This document shows positions 1 to 9,299 of a stretch of DNA of 64,000 nt, piece after piece. The stretch spans positions 6,841,501-6,905,500 of the forward strand of contig NZ_CP121668.1 in assembly GCF_029714425.1 (NCBI RefSeq), given 5' to 3'. The notes under the pieces are model-generated. The model was not told the origin of the DNA, did not search any database, and saw only the letters and a list, made by a program, of their open reading frames with translations. Made by a program: the position numbers and the translations under genes. Source of the stretch: Bradyrhizobium sp. CB2312. Its GTDB lineage: Bacteria > Pseudomonadota > Alphaproteobacteria > Rhizobiales > Xanthobacteraceae. Within the stretch, counting starts at the first letter, position 1. Every line of letters begins with the position of its first letter.

Positions 1-809
1 GAGATCGCCACCTGGGTCGAGGACGGATCCGGGCGCAGGCGCAGATCGACGCGGAAGACGTAGCCGTCATAGGTGCGCTGCTGAAGGATGCGCGCCATGC
101 CTTGCGTCACGCGGACGAAGAACGGCTGCGGCTCGATGTCCGGCGCGAGCGTCGTGGCTTCGGGATCGAAGAACACGATGAGATCGATGTCGCTGGAATA
201 GTTCAGCTCGCCCGCCCCCATCTTGCCCATCGCGAGCACGATCAGCCCGCAGCCTTCCTCGGGAGCTTCCGGATTGGGTGGTGAGAGCTTGCCACGTGCG
301 GCTTCCTGCCGCAGCAGGTACTGGAGCGCCGCCTGCACCGAGGACACCGCGACGTCGGTCAGCGCCGCCGTCACCCGCATCACCGGCCAGACCCCGCCGA
401 TGTCGCACAGCGCGGTCAGCAGAGCCGCTTCCGCCTTCATGCGGCGGAGCAGACGCATCACCTCGGCTTCGTCGCCCGCCGCGAGCACTGCGCCCCTCGC
501 CTCCGCGATCAGCGCGGGAAGATGCGCATCCGGATCGCATCCGAGCAGGCGGATCAGGCGCGGTGCATCGGCGCGCACCAGATCGAACAGATAGGGCGAG
601 AATTCCGCGATGCCGGCCAGGATATCCCGCGCGAAGGGATGGCTCAGCAAGCCCTCGATACGGGCCGATTGTGCCGGCTCAAGTTCCGCCAGCCAGCTCT
701 CAAAACGTCGTTCGTCGGTTGCGGAAGCGGCAATATGGGGAGCCTCCGCGAAGCGGGTCGCGAGGCTCACGCCAGTCTTGTCCGCGTTTCCCGGCGCGGA
801 GTGGTTCAT
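1..809 (-). CDS. glnE: Glutamine synthetase adenylyltransferase GlnE (N-terminal part, runs off the window)
   Basis: The bifunctional enzyme adenylylates and deadenylylates glutamine synthetase in response to the PII protein. Translating the minus strand from ATG 809 gives MNHSAPGNADKTGV, then the nucleotidyltransferase signature GKMGAGELNYSSDIDLIVFF at about residues 190-210, followed by VDLRLRPDPSSTQVAIS near the window edge. Both motifs are typical of GlnE. Only about 269 N-terminal residues are inside the window; the family is about 950-1000 residues long. The start ATG overlaps the TGA of the upstream histidine kinase (ATGA), so translation is probably coupled to the two-component system. 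Confidence 0.93.
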   Translation of the reverse strand, partial: MNHSAPGNADKTGVSLATRFAEAPHIAASATDERRFESWLAELEPAQSARIEGLLSHPFARDILAGIAEFSPYLFDLVRADAPRLIRLLGCDPDAHLPALIAEARGAVLAAGDEAEVMRLLRRMKAEAALLTALCDIGGVWPVMRVTAALTDVAVSSVQAALQYLLRQEAARGKLSPPNPEAPEEGCGLIVLAMGKMGAGELNYSSDIDLIVFFDPEATTLAPDIEPQPFFVRVTQGMARILQQRTYDGYVFRVDLRLRPDPSSTQVAI

Positions 810-2266
810 GCCACCTTCTGTGGCACATCCGGCAGCGGAGGGGCAACCCTGTCGCCTGCGCCCGCGCGCGACGGCAGCACCAGCGTGGCGACGAGGCCGG
901 GATTGGCATCGCCCAGCCGCAATTCGCCGCCATGCAGCGTCGCAACCGCGGCGGCGAGGCTGAGGCCGAGGCCGGAGCCCGGCAGCGTGCGGCTGGCCTC
1001 CAGCCGCACGAATCGCTCGACGACATGCTTGCGGTCAGCCTCGGGGATGCCGGGGCCGCGATCGGTGACGCTGAGCAGCACCTGGTCGCCCTCGCGCTTC
1101 GCCTCGATCGTGATCTGCCGAGAATCCATGCTGACCACGGTTCCCGCCGCCTGCGCGACCGGCTTGCCATATTTGATCGCGTTCTCGACCAGATTGGCGA
1201 GCGCCTGACTGATCAGTTCGCGGTTGCCGTGAACCGGCGTCGGATCGGCCTTCACCTTCAGGGTCATGCCGTCGTCCTCGGCCAGCGGCTCGTAGAGCTC
1301 GTGGATGCCGCCGGCGACTTCGGCCGCGTCGAAATCATCCATGTTGCCGCGCGCCTGGCCGGACTCGGCGCGCGCGATCATCAGCAGCGCGTTGAAGGTG
1401 CGGATCAGCCCGTCGGATTCCTCGATGGTCCGCTCCAGCGCGGCGCGGTAATCGGCCTCGCAGCCCGATTTCGCCAGCGCCTCCTCAGCGCGATTGCGCA
1501 TGCGCGTCAGCGGCGTCTTGAGGTCGTGGGCGATGTTGTCGGAGACTTCCTTCAGCCCTGCCATCAACGCCTCGATCCGCTCCAGCATCGCGTTGAGGTT
1601 TTCGGCGAGGCGATCGAGCTCGTCGCCGCTGCGTCCGACCGGCAGGCGCCCGCCGAGATCGCCGGTCATGATGCGCTGGGCCGTGCCGGTCATGGCGTCG
1701 ATGCGGGTGAGCACGCGGCGCGCGACGAAAATGCCGCCGCCGAGGCCGAGCACGACCACGATCAGGATCGACCATTGCGCGGCCTTGGCGACGATGCCGA
1801 ACAGGCGCCGCCGCTCGGCGAGATCGCGGCCGATCAGAAGCCGGAAGCCGTTTTCCAGCTCGGTGACGCGCACCAGCGCGCGATGATCGCGGTCATCGGC
1901 GTCCTCGATCCGCCGGTAGGCGGTCTCGGACCAGCCGATGGTCGCCATCACACCCGGCGCCAGCGAGCCGACATTGCCGGCGATCGCCTGGCCGGTGGGC
2001 GAGGTTACGAGGTAGAGATTGGCGCCAGGCCGCAACGCCCGGTACTCGATTGCACGCGCGACGTAGAACAGGCCGCGACGGCCGTAGATCTCGTTGATCT
2101 CCGAGGTCTCGGCATTCACCGTCTGCGTGATCTCTTCGGTGATCAGCCGCCGCGTGTTCCAGGCGAAATAGCCGAGCAGCGAGGCCGCGAACATCGCGAA
2201 CAGCAGCAGATAGACCAGCGTCAGCCGGAACGCCGTGGTGCGGATGAGTTTACCGAATGCCGTCAC
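806..2266 (-). CDS. Sensor histidine kinase, HAMP type
   Basis: An inner-membrane sensor kinase of 486 residues. It has a membrane segment at about 12-34, a periplasmic loop, a second segment at about 160-182, a HAMP region, an H-box with DNIAHDLKTPLTRMR (phospho-acceptor His247), and an ATPase domain with N-box NLVENAIKYG and G-boxes DRGPGIP and GSGLGLSL. It starts at GTG 2266 inside the end of the response regulator gene (17-base overlap), and its TGA overlaps the ATG of glnE. It is the partner of the regulator at 2250-2930. The signal sensed is not visible. It belongs broadly to the OmpR-partner kinases; no specific name is justified. Confidence 0.92.
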   Translation of the reverse strand: MTAFGKLIRTTAFRLTLVYLLLFAMFAASLLGYFAWNTRRLITEEITQTVNAETSEINEIYGRRGLFYVARAIEYRALRPGANLYLVTSPTGQAIAGNVGSLAPGVMATIGWSETAYRRIEDADDRDHRALVRVTELENGFRLLIGRDLAERRRLFGIVAKAAQWSILIVVVLGLGGGIFVARRVLTRIDAMTGTAQRIMTGDLGGRLPVGRSGDELDRLAENLNAMLERIEALMAGLKEVSDNIAHDLKTPLTRMRNRAEEALAKSGCEADYRAALERTIEESDGLIRTFNALLMIARAESGQARGNMDDFDAAEVAGGIHELYEPLAEDDGMTLKVKADPTPVHGNRELISQALANLVENAIKYGKPVAQAAGTVVSMDSRQITIEAKREGDQVLLSVTDRGPGIPEADRKHVVERFVRLEASRTLPGSGLGLSLAAAVATLHGGELRLGDANPGLVATLVLPSRAGAGDRVAPPLPDVPQKVA

Positions 2267-2930
2267 GGATCATGTATCCGGCGCCGCGGATCGTGTGCAG
2301 CAGCGGCCGCTCAAAACCCTTGTCGATCTTGGAGCGCAACCGCGAGATGTGCACGTCGATCACGTTGGTCTGCGGATCGAAATGATAGTCCCAGACGTTC
2401 TCCAGCAGCATGGTGCGCGTCACCACCTGGCCGGCATGCTTCATCAGATATTCGAGCAGCCGGAACTCGCGCGGCTGGAGCGTCAGCTCGTCCTTGCCGC
2501 GGGCGACGCGGTGGGACAGCCGGTCGAGCTCGAGATCGCCGACACGATAGAGCGTGTCCTCGGCAGGTCCGCCGCGGCGGCGCGACAGCACCTCGACCCG
2601 GGCCAGCAGCTCGGCGAATGAATAGGGCTTCGGCAGGTAGTCGTCGCCGCCGGCGCGCAGGCCCTTGATGCGGTCGTCGACCTGTCCGAGCGCGGAGAGA
2701 ATCAAGACCGGCGTGGTGTTGTCCTTGTCGCGCAGCGCGCCGATCACCGACAGGCCGTCGCGCTTGGGCAGCATGCGATCGACCACCAGCACGTCGTAAT
2801 CGCCGTTCTCGGCCATGGCGAGGCCTTCCTCGCCGTCGGCGGCGTGATCGGCAATATGTCCGACTTCGCGAAACGCCTTCACGAGGTAATCGGCGGATTC
2901 GCGGTCGTCTTCGATGATGAGGAGGCGCAT
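2250..2930 (-). CDS. OmpR-family response regulator
   Basis: A 226-residue DNA-binding response regulator. The receiver domain begins MRLLIIEDDRES, with acidic residues 8 and 9, the phosphorylatable Asp51 in VVDRMLPKRDG, and the conserved Lys in LPKPYSF. A winged-helix output domain ends with RLRSKIDKG and HTIRGAGYMI. A TTG 30 bases further upstream is in frame, but ATG 2930 fits the family start and is preferred; neither has a strong ribosome binding site. The kinase gene overlaps its 3' end and glnE follows, so the three are probably one transcript. Confidence 0.92.
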   Translation of the reverse strand: MRLLIIEDDRESADYLVKAFREVGHIADHAADGEEGLAMAENGDYDVLVVDRMLPKRDGLSVIGALRDKDNTTPVLILSALGQVDDRIKGLRAGGDDYLPKPYSFAELLARVEVLSRRRGGPAEDTLYRVGDLELDRLSHRVARGKDELTLQPREFRLLEYLMKHAGQVVTRTMLLENVWDYHFDPQTNVIDVHISRLRSKIDKGFERPLLHTIRGAGYMIRDGIR

Positions 2931-2956
2931 CGTGCGTTCGGCGGCGGTCAAGGAGG

Positions 2957-3184
2957 TCAACCTTCTCTAAACATGGCGCGAGCGGCAATCGCATGCAAGC
3001 CGAGTGGGACGGTCTCGAACCGAGAAAAAGGCGGGCGGTGAAGCTGGGGGGACTTCACCGCCCTAGGCCTTCCGACGGAGGGGGGCGTAATTCCACCGGA
3101 AGGTAGACAGGGGAAGCAAACGTTGCGCTGCTCCCCCGAAGGGCGCCGGCGGCGGGGGCGACCGATGCCGACGACACCCTTCAT
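2957..3184 (-). CDS. Possible small ORF downstream of degP (doubtful)
   Basis: A 75-codon frame that starts 20 bases after the degP stop. A perfect AGGAGG lies seven bases before its ATG, unusually strong for this window. The product starts MKGVVGIGRPRRRRPSGEQR, has no recognisable domain, and its frame runs straight through the degP terminator hairpin at 3034-3062, which argues against a full-length protein. It may be a small basic peptide, a leader peptide or chance. Confidence 0.25.
   Translation of the reverse strand: MKGVVGIGRPRRRRPSGEQRNVCFPCLPSGGITPPSVGRPRAVKSPQLHRPPFSRFETVPLGLHAIAARAMFREG
3025..3062 (-). terminator. Rho-independent terminator downstream of degP
   Basis: A perfect 10-base inverted repeat (GGCGGTGAAG at 3034-3043 and CTTCACCGCC at 3053-3062) is followed on the minus strand, after a short CGCC, by a run of five T (3025-3029). 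It lies between the degP stop and the response regulator start, so it should end the ccm-degP transcripts before the regulator operon. A second, weaker inverted repeat (CCTTCCG 3068-3074 with CGGAAGG 3097-3103) sits just before it. Confidence 0.8.
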
Positions 3185-3204
3185 CTCGTAAGCCTCCTGA
3201 GGTC

Positions 3205-4785
3205 TCAGCCCTTGGCGATGGGCACGGCGACGAAGCGCGACTGGCCGCCGCTCTTCACGCGCATCAGGACGCTGTTCTTGTTGTCGGTCCGCGCCGCGTT
3301 GATGGCGTCGCGGACTTCGCCGGCGGTGGCCACGCTCTTGCCGCCGACCTCGAGGATCACGTCGCCTTCCTTGAAGCCGCGTTCGGCCGCGGCGCTCTTC
3401 GGGTCGACTTCGGTGACGACGACGCCTTCCTTGCCGGCGCCGGCCACGGAGTTGGCGGGGGCGACGGTCATGCCGAGCTTGGGCACGTCGGTACCCTTGG
3501 TCGCGCCCTTGCCGCTGTCATTGTCAATGTCGGCCTTGGCCTCGACCGTGTTCGGCAACTGGCCGAGCGTGAGGTTCACGACCTTGTCCTGGCCCTTGTG
3601 CAGCACGTTGAGCTTCACGGTCGCGCCGGGCGCCATGCCGCCGATGGTGCGGGCAAGCTCACGGGCATCCTTGACGGACTCGCCGTTGACCGCGGTGATG
3701 ACGTCGCCGGATTCGATGCCGGCCTTGGCCGCCGGACCGTTCGCCTGCGGCTCGGCCACCAGCGCGCCTTCGGCCTTCTTCATGCCGAGGCTGTCCGCGA
3801 TGTCGGAGGTCACCGGCTGGATCTGCACGCCGATCCAGCCGCGGCTGACCGAGCCCTTGTCCTTGAGCTGGGCCACCACGCTCTTCACGGTGTTGGCGGG
3901 AATCGAGAACGCGATGCCGACGCTGCCGCCGGAGGGCGAGTAGATCGCGGTGTTGACGCCCATCACCTCGCCGTTGGTGTCGAACGCCGGACCGCCGGAA
4001 TTGCCCTTGTTCACGGGCGCGTCGATCTGGATGAAATCGTCATAGGGGCCGTTGCCGATGTCGCGGCCGCTGGCCGAGACGATGCCGGCGGTCACGGTGC
4101 CGCCGAGACCGAAGGGATTGCCGACCGCCAGCACCCAGTCGCCGATCCGCGGCTTGCTGTCGGCAAGCTTGGCGAACGGGAAGTTGGAGCCGCCCTCGAC
4201 CTTGATCAGAGCGAGGTCGGTGCGCTGGTCGGTGCCGATCACCTTGGCGGTGTAGGTCTTGCCGTCATCGGTCGTGACCTCGACCTTGTCGGCGCCGTCG
4301 ACGACGTGGTTGTTGGTCACGGCATAGCCGTCAGCCGAGATGAAGAAGCCGGAGCCCTGGCCCTGGACGACGCGGCCACGGCCGCCACCCTTCAGACCGG
4401 GAACGCCGTCCGGACCGCCGAAGCGGCGGAAGAAACGCTCCATCGGCGAGCCCGGCTGGAACGGCGACTGTGCGTCGTCGCCATCATCGTTGCTCGCGGT
4501 CTTCTCCTTGATGTTGACCTTCACCGAGATCACCGAGGGCTTCACGCGCTCGACGATGTCGGCGAAGCCGACCGGACGCTCGACCTTCCGGACCTCGTTG
4601 TTGACCTGCGCATGCGCCGGGCTGGAGAACAGGTCGGCGGGCGACACCGACGGGCTGAAGCCGTAAACGGCAGCGCCGAGGCCGGCGACGACCGAGGCCA
4701 TCAGCGCGATCTTGCGCGCGGAAAACACCGACCGGCGCGACTGCCGGTAGGACGGAAGGTTCGAGAGGTCGATACGGTCGTTCAT
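3205..4785 (-). CDS. degP: Periplasmic serine protease, DegP/HtrA (Do) family
   Basis: A 526-residue envelope quality-control protease. It has an N-terminal membrane or signal segment at about 25-43 and a possible cleavage near AHA-Q (residue 60). The trypsin-like domain carries His160 (VTNNHVVDG), Asp190 (QRTDLALIK) and Ser263 (GNSGGPAF), a complete triad. Two PDZ domains follow (GWIGVQIQPVT onward, and the C-terminal AERGFKEGDVILEVGG). ATG 4785 is preceded by GGAG at good spacing. The gene follows ccmH on the same strand after 247 bases and is ended by a clear terminator. Confidence 0.95.
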   Translation of the reverse strand: MNDRIDLSNLPSYRQSRRSVFSARKIALMASVVAGLGAAVYGFSPSVSPADLFSSPAHAQVNNEVRKVERPVGFADIVERVKPSVISVKVNIKEKTASNDDGDDAQSPFQPGSPMERFFRRFGGPDGVPGLKGGGRGRVVQGQGSGFFISADGYAVTNNHVVDGADKVEVTTDDGKTYTAKVIGTDQRTDLALIKVEGGSNFPFAKLADSKPRIGDWVLAVGNPFGLGGTVTAGIVSASGRDIGNGPYDDFIQIDAPVNKGNSGGPAFDTNGEVMGVNTAIYSPSGGSVGIAFSIPANTVKSVVAQLKDKGSVSRGWIGVQIQPVTSDIADSLGMKKAEGALVAEPQANGPAAKAGIESGDVITAVNGESVKDARELARTIGGMAPGATVKLNVLHKGQDKVVNLTLGQLPNTVEAKADIDNDSGKGATKGTDVPKLGMTVAPANSVAGAGKEGVVVTEVDPKSAAAERGFKEGDVILEVGGKSVATAGEVRDAINAARTDNKNSVLMRVKSGGQSRFVAVPIAKG

Positions 4786-5000
4786 GCAGAGATCTCCAGG
4801 GCCTTGAAATCCATCTGGTGCCGGATGTCGGCACCTTTACGGACCTGAAGATGGGGACTTCCGCCTTACCGTGCGCTGGCGGCGGGGTTAAACTTTTGTA
4901 ATGGAGGGGCGAGCCGGATGCGGCAGTTTATCGCAGGCCGAAAGTCGTGGTTCTTTAGGAACTTAACGGCGGTTCCCGGACGAGCCGAAAGCGAGTTGTT

Positions 5001-5025
5001 CCGGGCGTTTTTCCAGCTCGCCCGG
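5001..5025. other. GC-rich hairpin downstream of ccmH
   Basis: CCGGGCG (5001-5007) and CGCCCGG (5019-5025) form an inverted repeat just past the ccmH stop. No T run follows on the minus strand, so it is not a standard terminator, but it may stabilise the 3' end of the ccm message. Apart from this, the region 4786-5032 in front of degP shows no clear element. Confidence 0.4.
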
Positions 5026-5032
5026 ACGCGCC

Positions 5033-5515
5033 TCAGGACGATTTCGCCTCGTCCGACATCAAGGCCGCTAGCCGCGCCTCCTCCTCGGGCGTGAGCGGCG
5101 GAGCTGGTAGATCCGCACCGCTTTTCGCGCGCCGGCGGATTTGCAGCCATAGCGCGAGGCCGCCGCCGATCAGCAGCAGCGGCGCGAGCAACCAGAGCAG
5201 CATGGTCTGCCGCTCGAAGCGCGGCTTGAGCAGTACGAACTCGCCGTAGCGCGCGACGAGAAAATCGAGCACCTGCGAATTGCTGTCGCCGGCCGCGATA
5301 CGCTCGCGGACCAGAAGACGCAGGTCGCGCGCGAGCGGCGCCTCGGAATCGTCGATCGACTGGTTCTGACAGACCATGCAGCGCAGCTCGCGCGACAATT
5401 CGCGCGCGCGGGCCTCCTTCGCGGGATCCGACATGATCTCGTCGGGCTGAACGGCATGCGCCGCCGGCACGGCCAGCAGCATCAAGGCGACGAACGCGGC
5501 CATCATCCGGCGCAT
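5033..5515 (-). CDS. ccmH: Cytochrome c maturation protein CcmH (CycL)
   Basis: A 160-residue membrane-anchored thiol protein that handles the apocytochrome c CXXCH cysteines before heme ligation. The signal segment MRRMMAAFVALMLLAVPAAHA is followed by the redox motif LRCMVCQNQS (Cys46, Cys49) and a transmembrane helix at about 105-125 with an acidic cytoplasmic tail. ATG 5515 lies five bases after the ccmF stop, with GGAG eight bases upstream. This is the short single-domain CcmH that works with a separate CcmI. It is the last gene of the ccmI-E-F-H operon. Confidence 0.95.
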   Translation of the reverse strand: MRRMMAAFVALMLLAVPAAHAVQPDEIMSDPAKEARARELSRELRCMVCQNQSIDDSEAPLARDLRLLVRERIAAGDSNSQVLDFLVARYGEFVLLKPRFERQTMLLWLLAPLLLIGGGLALWLQIRRRAKSGADLPAPPLTPEEEARLAALMSDEAKSS

Positions 5516-5520
5516 CACAA

Positions 5521-7500
5521 TCACTCCGCGGGCTGGAGGCGCTGCTTGGCCCGCGCCGGCTTCGGCGCGCCGACCCGCAGGCGACGATCGGACAGCGACA
5601 GCACGCCGCCGAACGCCATCAGCACCGGTCCCCACCAGATCAGCAGCACCAGCGGCTTGTGATAGATGCGTACGGCGATTGCGCCCTCGGCGGTGGCGTC
5701 GCCGAGCGAGACGTAGAGCTGGCTCGCGCCGCGCGTCAGCAACGCCGCCTCGGTGGTCGAGGAGCCGCGCGTGGTAAAGCTGCGCTTCGACGGCGTCATG
5801 ACGCTGATCGTCTCGCCGTCGCGGCTGACGTTGAACTCGGCGATCATCTCGCGGTAGTTCGGTCCCTGGCGCGAAAACAGGCCGTCGAGCTTGAGATCGT
5901 AGCCCGCGACATGGGCGACGTCGTTCTGCTTCATCGTCGCGATATATTCGCTGTTCCAGGTGGTCTCGCAAACGATCCCGATCAGCGCTACGCCGAGGCC
6001 GGCATGCGCGAAGGCCGTGCCCCAGGCCGAGCGCGGCAGGCCGCGCGCGCGATGCAGCGCCGTTGCGAACGGCAACCGCACAAGACCGGTCCTCTCGACG
6101 AGGTCGGTGACGGCGCCGGCGATGACGAAGATGCCGAGCCCGATCGCGAGCGGCGCCAGCGTCGCGCCGCCGCTCGCCCAACCCCAGGCGATGGCGACAG
6201 CGACGAGGCCGGCAACACCAGCCGCGAGCAGACGCTGCGTCACGCCGAGCAGATCGCCGCGCTTCCACGCCAGCATCGGCCCGAACGGCACGGCAAGCAG
6301 CAGCAGCGCGAATAGCGGGACGAAGGTGAGATTGTAGAAGGGCGCGCCGACCGAAATCTTGAGGTCGAGCGCTTCCATCGCCAGCGGATAGAGCGTGCCG
6401 AACAGTACGACCGCGCAGGCCACGCTGAGTAGCAGATTGTTCAGCACCAGCGCGCCCTCGCGCGAGATCGGCGCGAACAGCCCGCCCTGCTTCAACGAGG
6501 TCGCGCGGACTGCGAACAGCGACAGGCTGCCGCCGATGAACAGGCAGAGGATCAAGAGGATGAACACGCCGCGGGTCGGATCGGTGGCGAAGGCGTGCAC
6601 GGAGGTGATGACGCCCGAGCGCACCAGGAAGGTGCCGAGCAGCGACAGCGAGAAGGTCAGGATCGACAGAAGGATGGTCCAGACCTTCAGCGCGTTGCGC
6701 TTCTCCATCACCAGCGCCGAATGCAGCAGCGCGGTGCCGGCGAGCCACGGCATCAGCGAGGCGTTCTCGACCGGATCCCAAAACCACCAGCCGCCCCAGC
6801 CGAGCTCGTAATAGGCCCAGTAGGATCCCATCGCGATGCCGAGCGTCAGGAAGATCCAGGCGACCAGCGTCCACGGACGCACCCAGCGCGCCCAGGCTGC
6901 GTCGATCCGTCCTTCCATCAGCGCCGCAATGGCGAACGAGAACGAGATCGAGAAGCCGACATAGCCGAGATAGAGCATCGGCGGATGCACGGCGAGACCG
7001 ATGTCCTGCAGCACCGGATTGAGATCGCGTCCCTCGATCGGCGGACTGACGATGCGCAGGAACGGGTTCGAGGTCATTAGGATGAAGAGATAGAAGGCGC
7101 TGGCGATCCAGGCCTGCACGGCCAGCACATGAGCACGCAAAGACAGCGGCAGATTGTTGCCGAAGGCCGCGACGAGGCCGCCGAACAGCGCCAGGATCGA
7201 CACCCACAGCAGCATCGAACCTTCATGGTTTCCCCACACGCCGGTGATCTTGTAGAGCAGCGGCTTCATCGAGTGGGAATTCTCGTAGACGTTGGCGACG
7301 GAGAAATCCGACGTCACGTGCAGCATCACGAGCGCGATGAACGAGGCGCCGACGAACAGCAGCTGCGCGAGCGCGGTGGAACGCGCCACGTTCATCAGCG
7401 CGGCATCGCGCAGGCGCGCGCCGATCAGCGGCACGATGGACTGGATCAGCGCGAGGCCGAGCGCCAGCACCAGCGCGTAATGTCCTGACTCCGCGATCAC
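5521..7500 (-). CDS. ccmF: Cytochrome c heme lyase subunit CcmF (CycK)
   Basis: A 659-residue polytopic inner-membrane protein that takes heme from holo-CcmE and attaches it to apocytochrome c. It has many hydrophobic helices, the periplasmic tryptophan-rich heme-handling motif [20 protein letters not shown] at about 234-253, and conserved periplasmic histidine segments ([13 protein letters not shown]). Its length is normal for CcmF. Its start overlaps the ccmE stop by four bases (ATGA). Confidence 0.97.
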   Translation of the reverse strand: MIAESGHYALVLALGLALIQSIVPLIGARLRDAALMNVARSTALAQLLFVGASFIALVMLHVTSDFSVANVYENSHSMKPLLYKITGVWGNHEGSMLLWVSILALFGGLVAAFGNNLPLSLRAHVLAVQAWIASAFYLFILMTSNPFLRIVSPPIEGRDLNPVLQDIGLAVHPPMLYLGYVGFSISFSFAIAALMEGRIDAAWARWVRPWTLVAWIFLTLGIAMGSYWAYYELGWGGWWFWDPVENASLMPWLAGTALLHSALVMEKRNALKVWTILLSILTFSLSLLGTFLVRSGVITSVHAFATDPTRGVFILLILCLFIGGSLSLFAVRATSLKQGGLFAPISREGALVLNNLLLSVACAVVLFGTLYPLAMEALDLKISVGAPFYNLTFVPLFALLLLAVPFGPMLAWKRGDLLGVTQRLLAAGVAGLVAVAIAWGWASGGATLAPLAIGLGIFVIAGAVTDLVERTGLVRLPFATALHRARGLPRSAWGTAFAHAGLGVALIGIVCETTWNSEYIATMKQNDVAHVAGYDLKLDGLFSRQGPNYREMIAEFNVSRDGETISVMTPSKRSFTTRGSSTTEAALLTRGASQLYVSLGDATAEGAIAVRIYHKPLVLLIWWGPVLMAFGGVLSLSDRRLRVGAPKPARAKQRLQPAE

Positions 7501-8006
7501 CGCACCGCTCCCTGCGGGTTGCCCTGCGCCGTCGTCGCGGCAGGCTTGCCGCCGCCAGACGCTTGCGCGCCGTAATCATCCTTCCAGTGGCCCTGCTTCT
7601 TCAGGGCATCGGCGACGTCCTTGGGCATGTAGGTCTCGTCATGCTTGGCGAGCACGGTGTCGGCCTTGAACACGCCGCTGGCGTCGAGCGCGCCCTCGGC
7701 AACGACGCCCTGCCCTTCGCGGAACAAATCGGGCAGGATGCCCTTGTAGGCGACCGGCAGCTTGGCGCTGCCGTCGGCGACCTCGAAGGTCACCGCGAGA
7801 TTATCGCCGCGCTGGAGCGAGCCGGGCTGCACCAGGCCGCCGAGGCGAAACCGCTTGCCCGGCGCGACGTGCTTCTCGGCGACCATGGTCGGGGTCGAGA
7901 AGAACACGATGGAGTCGCGCAGTGCATTGAGCACCAGCGCGGCCGCGAGCGCGAGCACGGCGAGCGAGCCGCCGATGATAGTCATGCGTCGCTGCTTGCG
8001 GGTCAT
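7497..8006 (-). CDS. ccmE: Heme chaperone CcmE (CycJ)
   Basis: A 169-residue membrane-anchored periplasmic heme chaperone. It has an N-terminal anchor (about 8-28), an OB-fold beta barrel, and the covalent heme-binding motif KHDETYMP with His122 and Tyr126. The flexible C-terminal tail is rich in Gly, Ala and Gln. The start [13 protein letters not shown] is family-typical. The gene overlaps ccmF by four bases and follows ccmI after 34 bases. Confidence 0.96.
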   Translation of the reverse strand: MTRKQRRMTIIGGSLAVLALAAALVLNALRDSIVFFSTPTMVAEKHVAPGKRFRLGGLVQPGSLQRGDNLAVTFEVADGSAKLPVAYKGILPDLFREGQGVVAEGALDASGVFKADTVLAKHDETYMPKDVADALKKQGHWKDDYGAQASGGGKPAATTAQGNPQGAVR

Positions 8007-8040
8007 GGCGTGTCCGTTCTCCCGTCTCGTCCCACTATCG

Positions 8041-9168
8041 TCATCCGTCGAGCCCGAGCGTCTTGAGGCCCTCGTTGAGCTGGCGCAGCCGCTCGGCGTC
8101 GTTGGCGACGGCCTGCCGCGCGTCGGTCGAGGCGCCCTTCGCCTTGTCGCGGTCGCCCATCACGAGATAGGCGCGCACCAGGCGCAGCCAGCCCTCGACG
8201 TCGTCGCCGTTCTGCTTGAGGCGCGTGGCGAGACGCTCGACCATGCCGCGGATCATCGCGTTGCGATCGCCCTCGTTCATGTCCTTCGACGCTGCGATCG
8301 TCTCGTCCGACAGCGTCGGCATCGTGCTGCCGCCGCCGACCCGCGCCAGCGAGGTTTGCACCAGGGGACGCCACGGCGCATCCGCGGGCGCTTTCGCCAG
8401 CAGCGCGCGCCAGATGTTGGCGGCATCGTCCTTGCGGCCGTCCTGCTCGGCGGCAAGGCCGAGGAAGTAGTTCGCCTTGGGATCGTCGGCGTTGAGCGCA
8501 TGCGCGCGCTCGAACTCGCTCTTTGCCTCCGCAGTCACCACGCCACTCGCGGCAGCCGCGATCGCTTCGCCGAGGTCGGACCTTCGCTCCGCGCTCTCGC
8601 CGTTGTAGGTGATCGAGTTGCGATAGGCGCGCACCGCATCGTCGAAGCGGCCGAGCCGCTCCAGCACCGGCGCGAGCACGTTCCAACCGCGGCCGTCGGT
8701 CGGATTCTTTTCCAGATGTTGCTCGACCTGCACGACGAGGTTCTCGAGCGACTGCGCCATGCCCGAGCCCGTCCCGCGCTCCCGCTGCGCCAGCGGAAAG
8801 TCGCGCAACAGCGGCGAGCCGAGCGGCATGTAGACGCCGATCGCAACCAGCGGCAGCCCGGCCAGCGCCAGTACGGCCGCCGCGCGGCGCCATTTGAGGT
8901 TCGATTTCGGCGCCAATGCCGGCTCGCTGCCGGCCGCGGCCAGCAGCCGGCGGCTGATCTCGATGCGCGCGGCTTCGGCTTCGGGCGCGGCGATCAGCCC
9001 CGCGGCGAGATCACGCTCGACCTCGGCCAGCTGGTCCTTGTAGACCGCGACCTCGCTACCCTGGTTTTGGCTGCCCTGATCCTGCGCGCGTCCGCTGCGG
9101 CCGAGCGGAAGGAGCACGGCGAAAATCGCCGCGACCGTCATCAGCGCGAACACGAACCATAGCGTCAT
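8041..9168 (-). CDS. ccmI: Cytochrome c maturation protein CcmI (CycH), TPR type
   Basis: A 375-residue membrane protein that presents apocytochrome c to the CcmFH lyase. It has two membrane segments (residues 1-20, and a second near the [20 protein letters not shown] region) separated by a short loop rich in acidic and Arg residues, then a periplasmic part with tetratricopeptide-like repeats. ATG 9168 ([10 protein letters not shown]) is chosen over upstream in-frame codons because it matches the family start and has GGAAG nearby. It is first in the operon; an FNR/FixK-type palindrome lies about 78 bases upstream. Confidence 0.95.
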   Translation of the reverse strand: MTLWFVFALMTVAAIFAVLLPLGRSGRAQDQGSQNQGSEVAVYKDQLAEVERDLAAGLIAAPEAEAARIEISRRLLAAAGSEPALAPKSNLKWRRAAAVLALAGLPLVAIGVYMPLGSPLLRDFPLAQRERGTGSGMAQSLENLVVQVEQHLEKNPTDGRGWNVLAPVLERLGRFDDAVRAYRNSITYNGESAERRSDLGEAIAAAASGVVTAEAKSEFERAHALNADDPKANYFLGLAAEQDGRKDDAANIWRALLAKAPADAPWRPLVQTSLARVGGGSTMPTLSDETIAASKDMNEGDRNAMIRGMVERLATRLKQNGDDVEGWLRLVRAYLVMGDRDKAKGASTDARQAVANDAERLRQLNEGLKTLGLDG

Positions 9169-9237
9169 CAGGCAAGCTTCCGGCAGCGCGCCACCCGCGC
9201 CCATAGCTGGCTTTACACCACGGCCGGACGATGCGGC

Positions 9238-9255
9238 AATTGACAATTGTCAATT
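9238..9255. promoter_or_regulatory. Perfect palindrome of FNR/FixK type upstream of ccmI
   Basis: AATTGACAATTGTCAATT is an 18-base perfect palindrome and contains TTGA-N6-TCAA, the form bound by FNR/FixK-family regulators. Its centre is at 9246.5, about 78 bases before the ccmI ATG. If it acts at the usual -41.5 position, transcription would start about 36 bases before the ATG, which is plausible. Oxygen-responsive control of cytochrome c maturation is an inference. Confidence 0.6.
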
Positions 9256-9299
9256 TGGCGCGAGCGCACGCAGTCCCGAAACGGTGGAAATCCAACGGC

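Noticed and set aside
278..2668. Long open frame of 796 codons on the plus strand
   Set aside because: It is antisense to glnE, the kinase and the regulator, is very Arg/Ala-rich and has no domain; a by-product of high G+C codon use.
5033..7207. One frame of 724 codons covering ccmH and much of ccmF
   Set aside because: Only the last 160 codons are ccmH; the rest is an off-frame reading of ccmF with no stop, low-complexity Arg-rich sequence.
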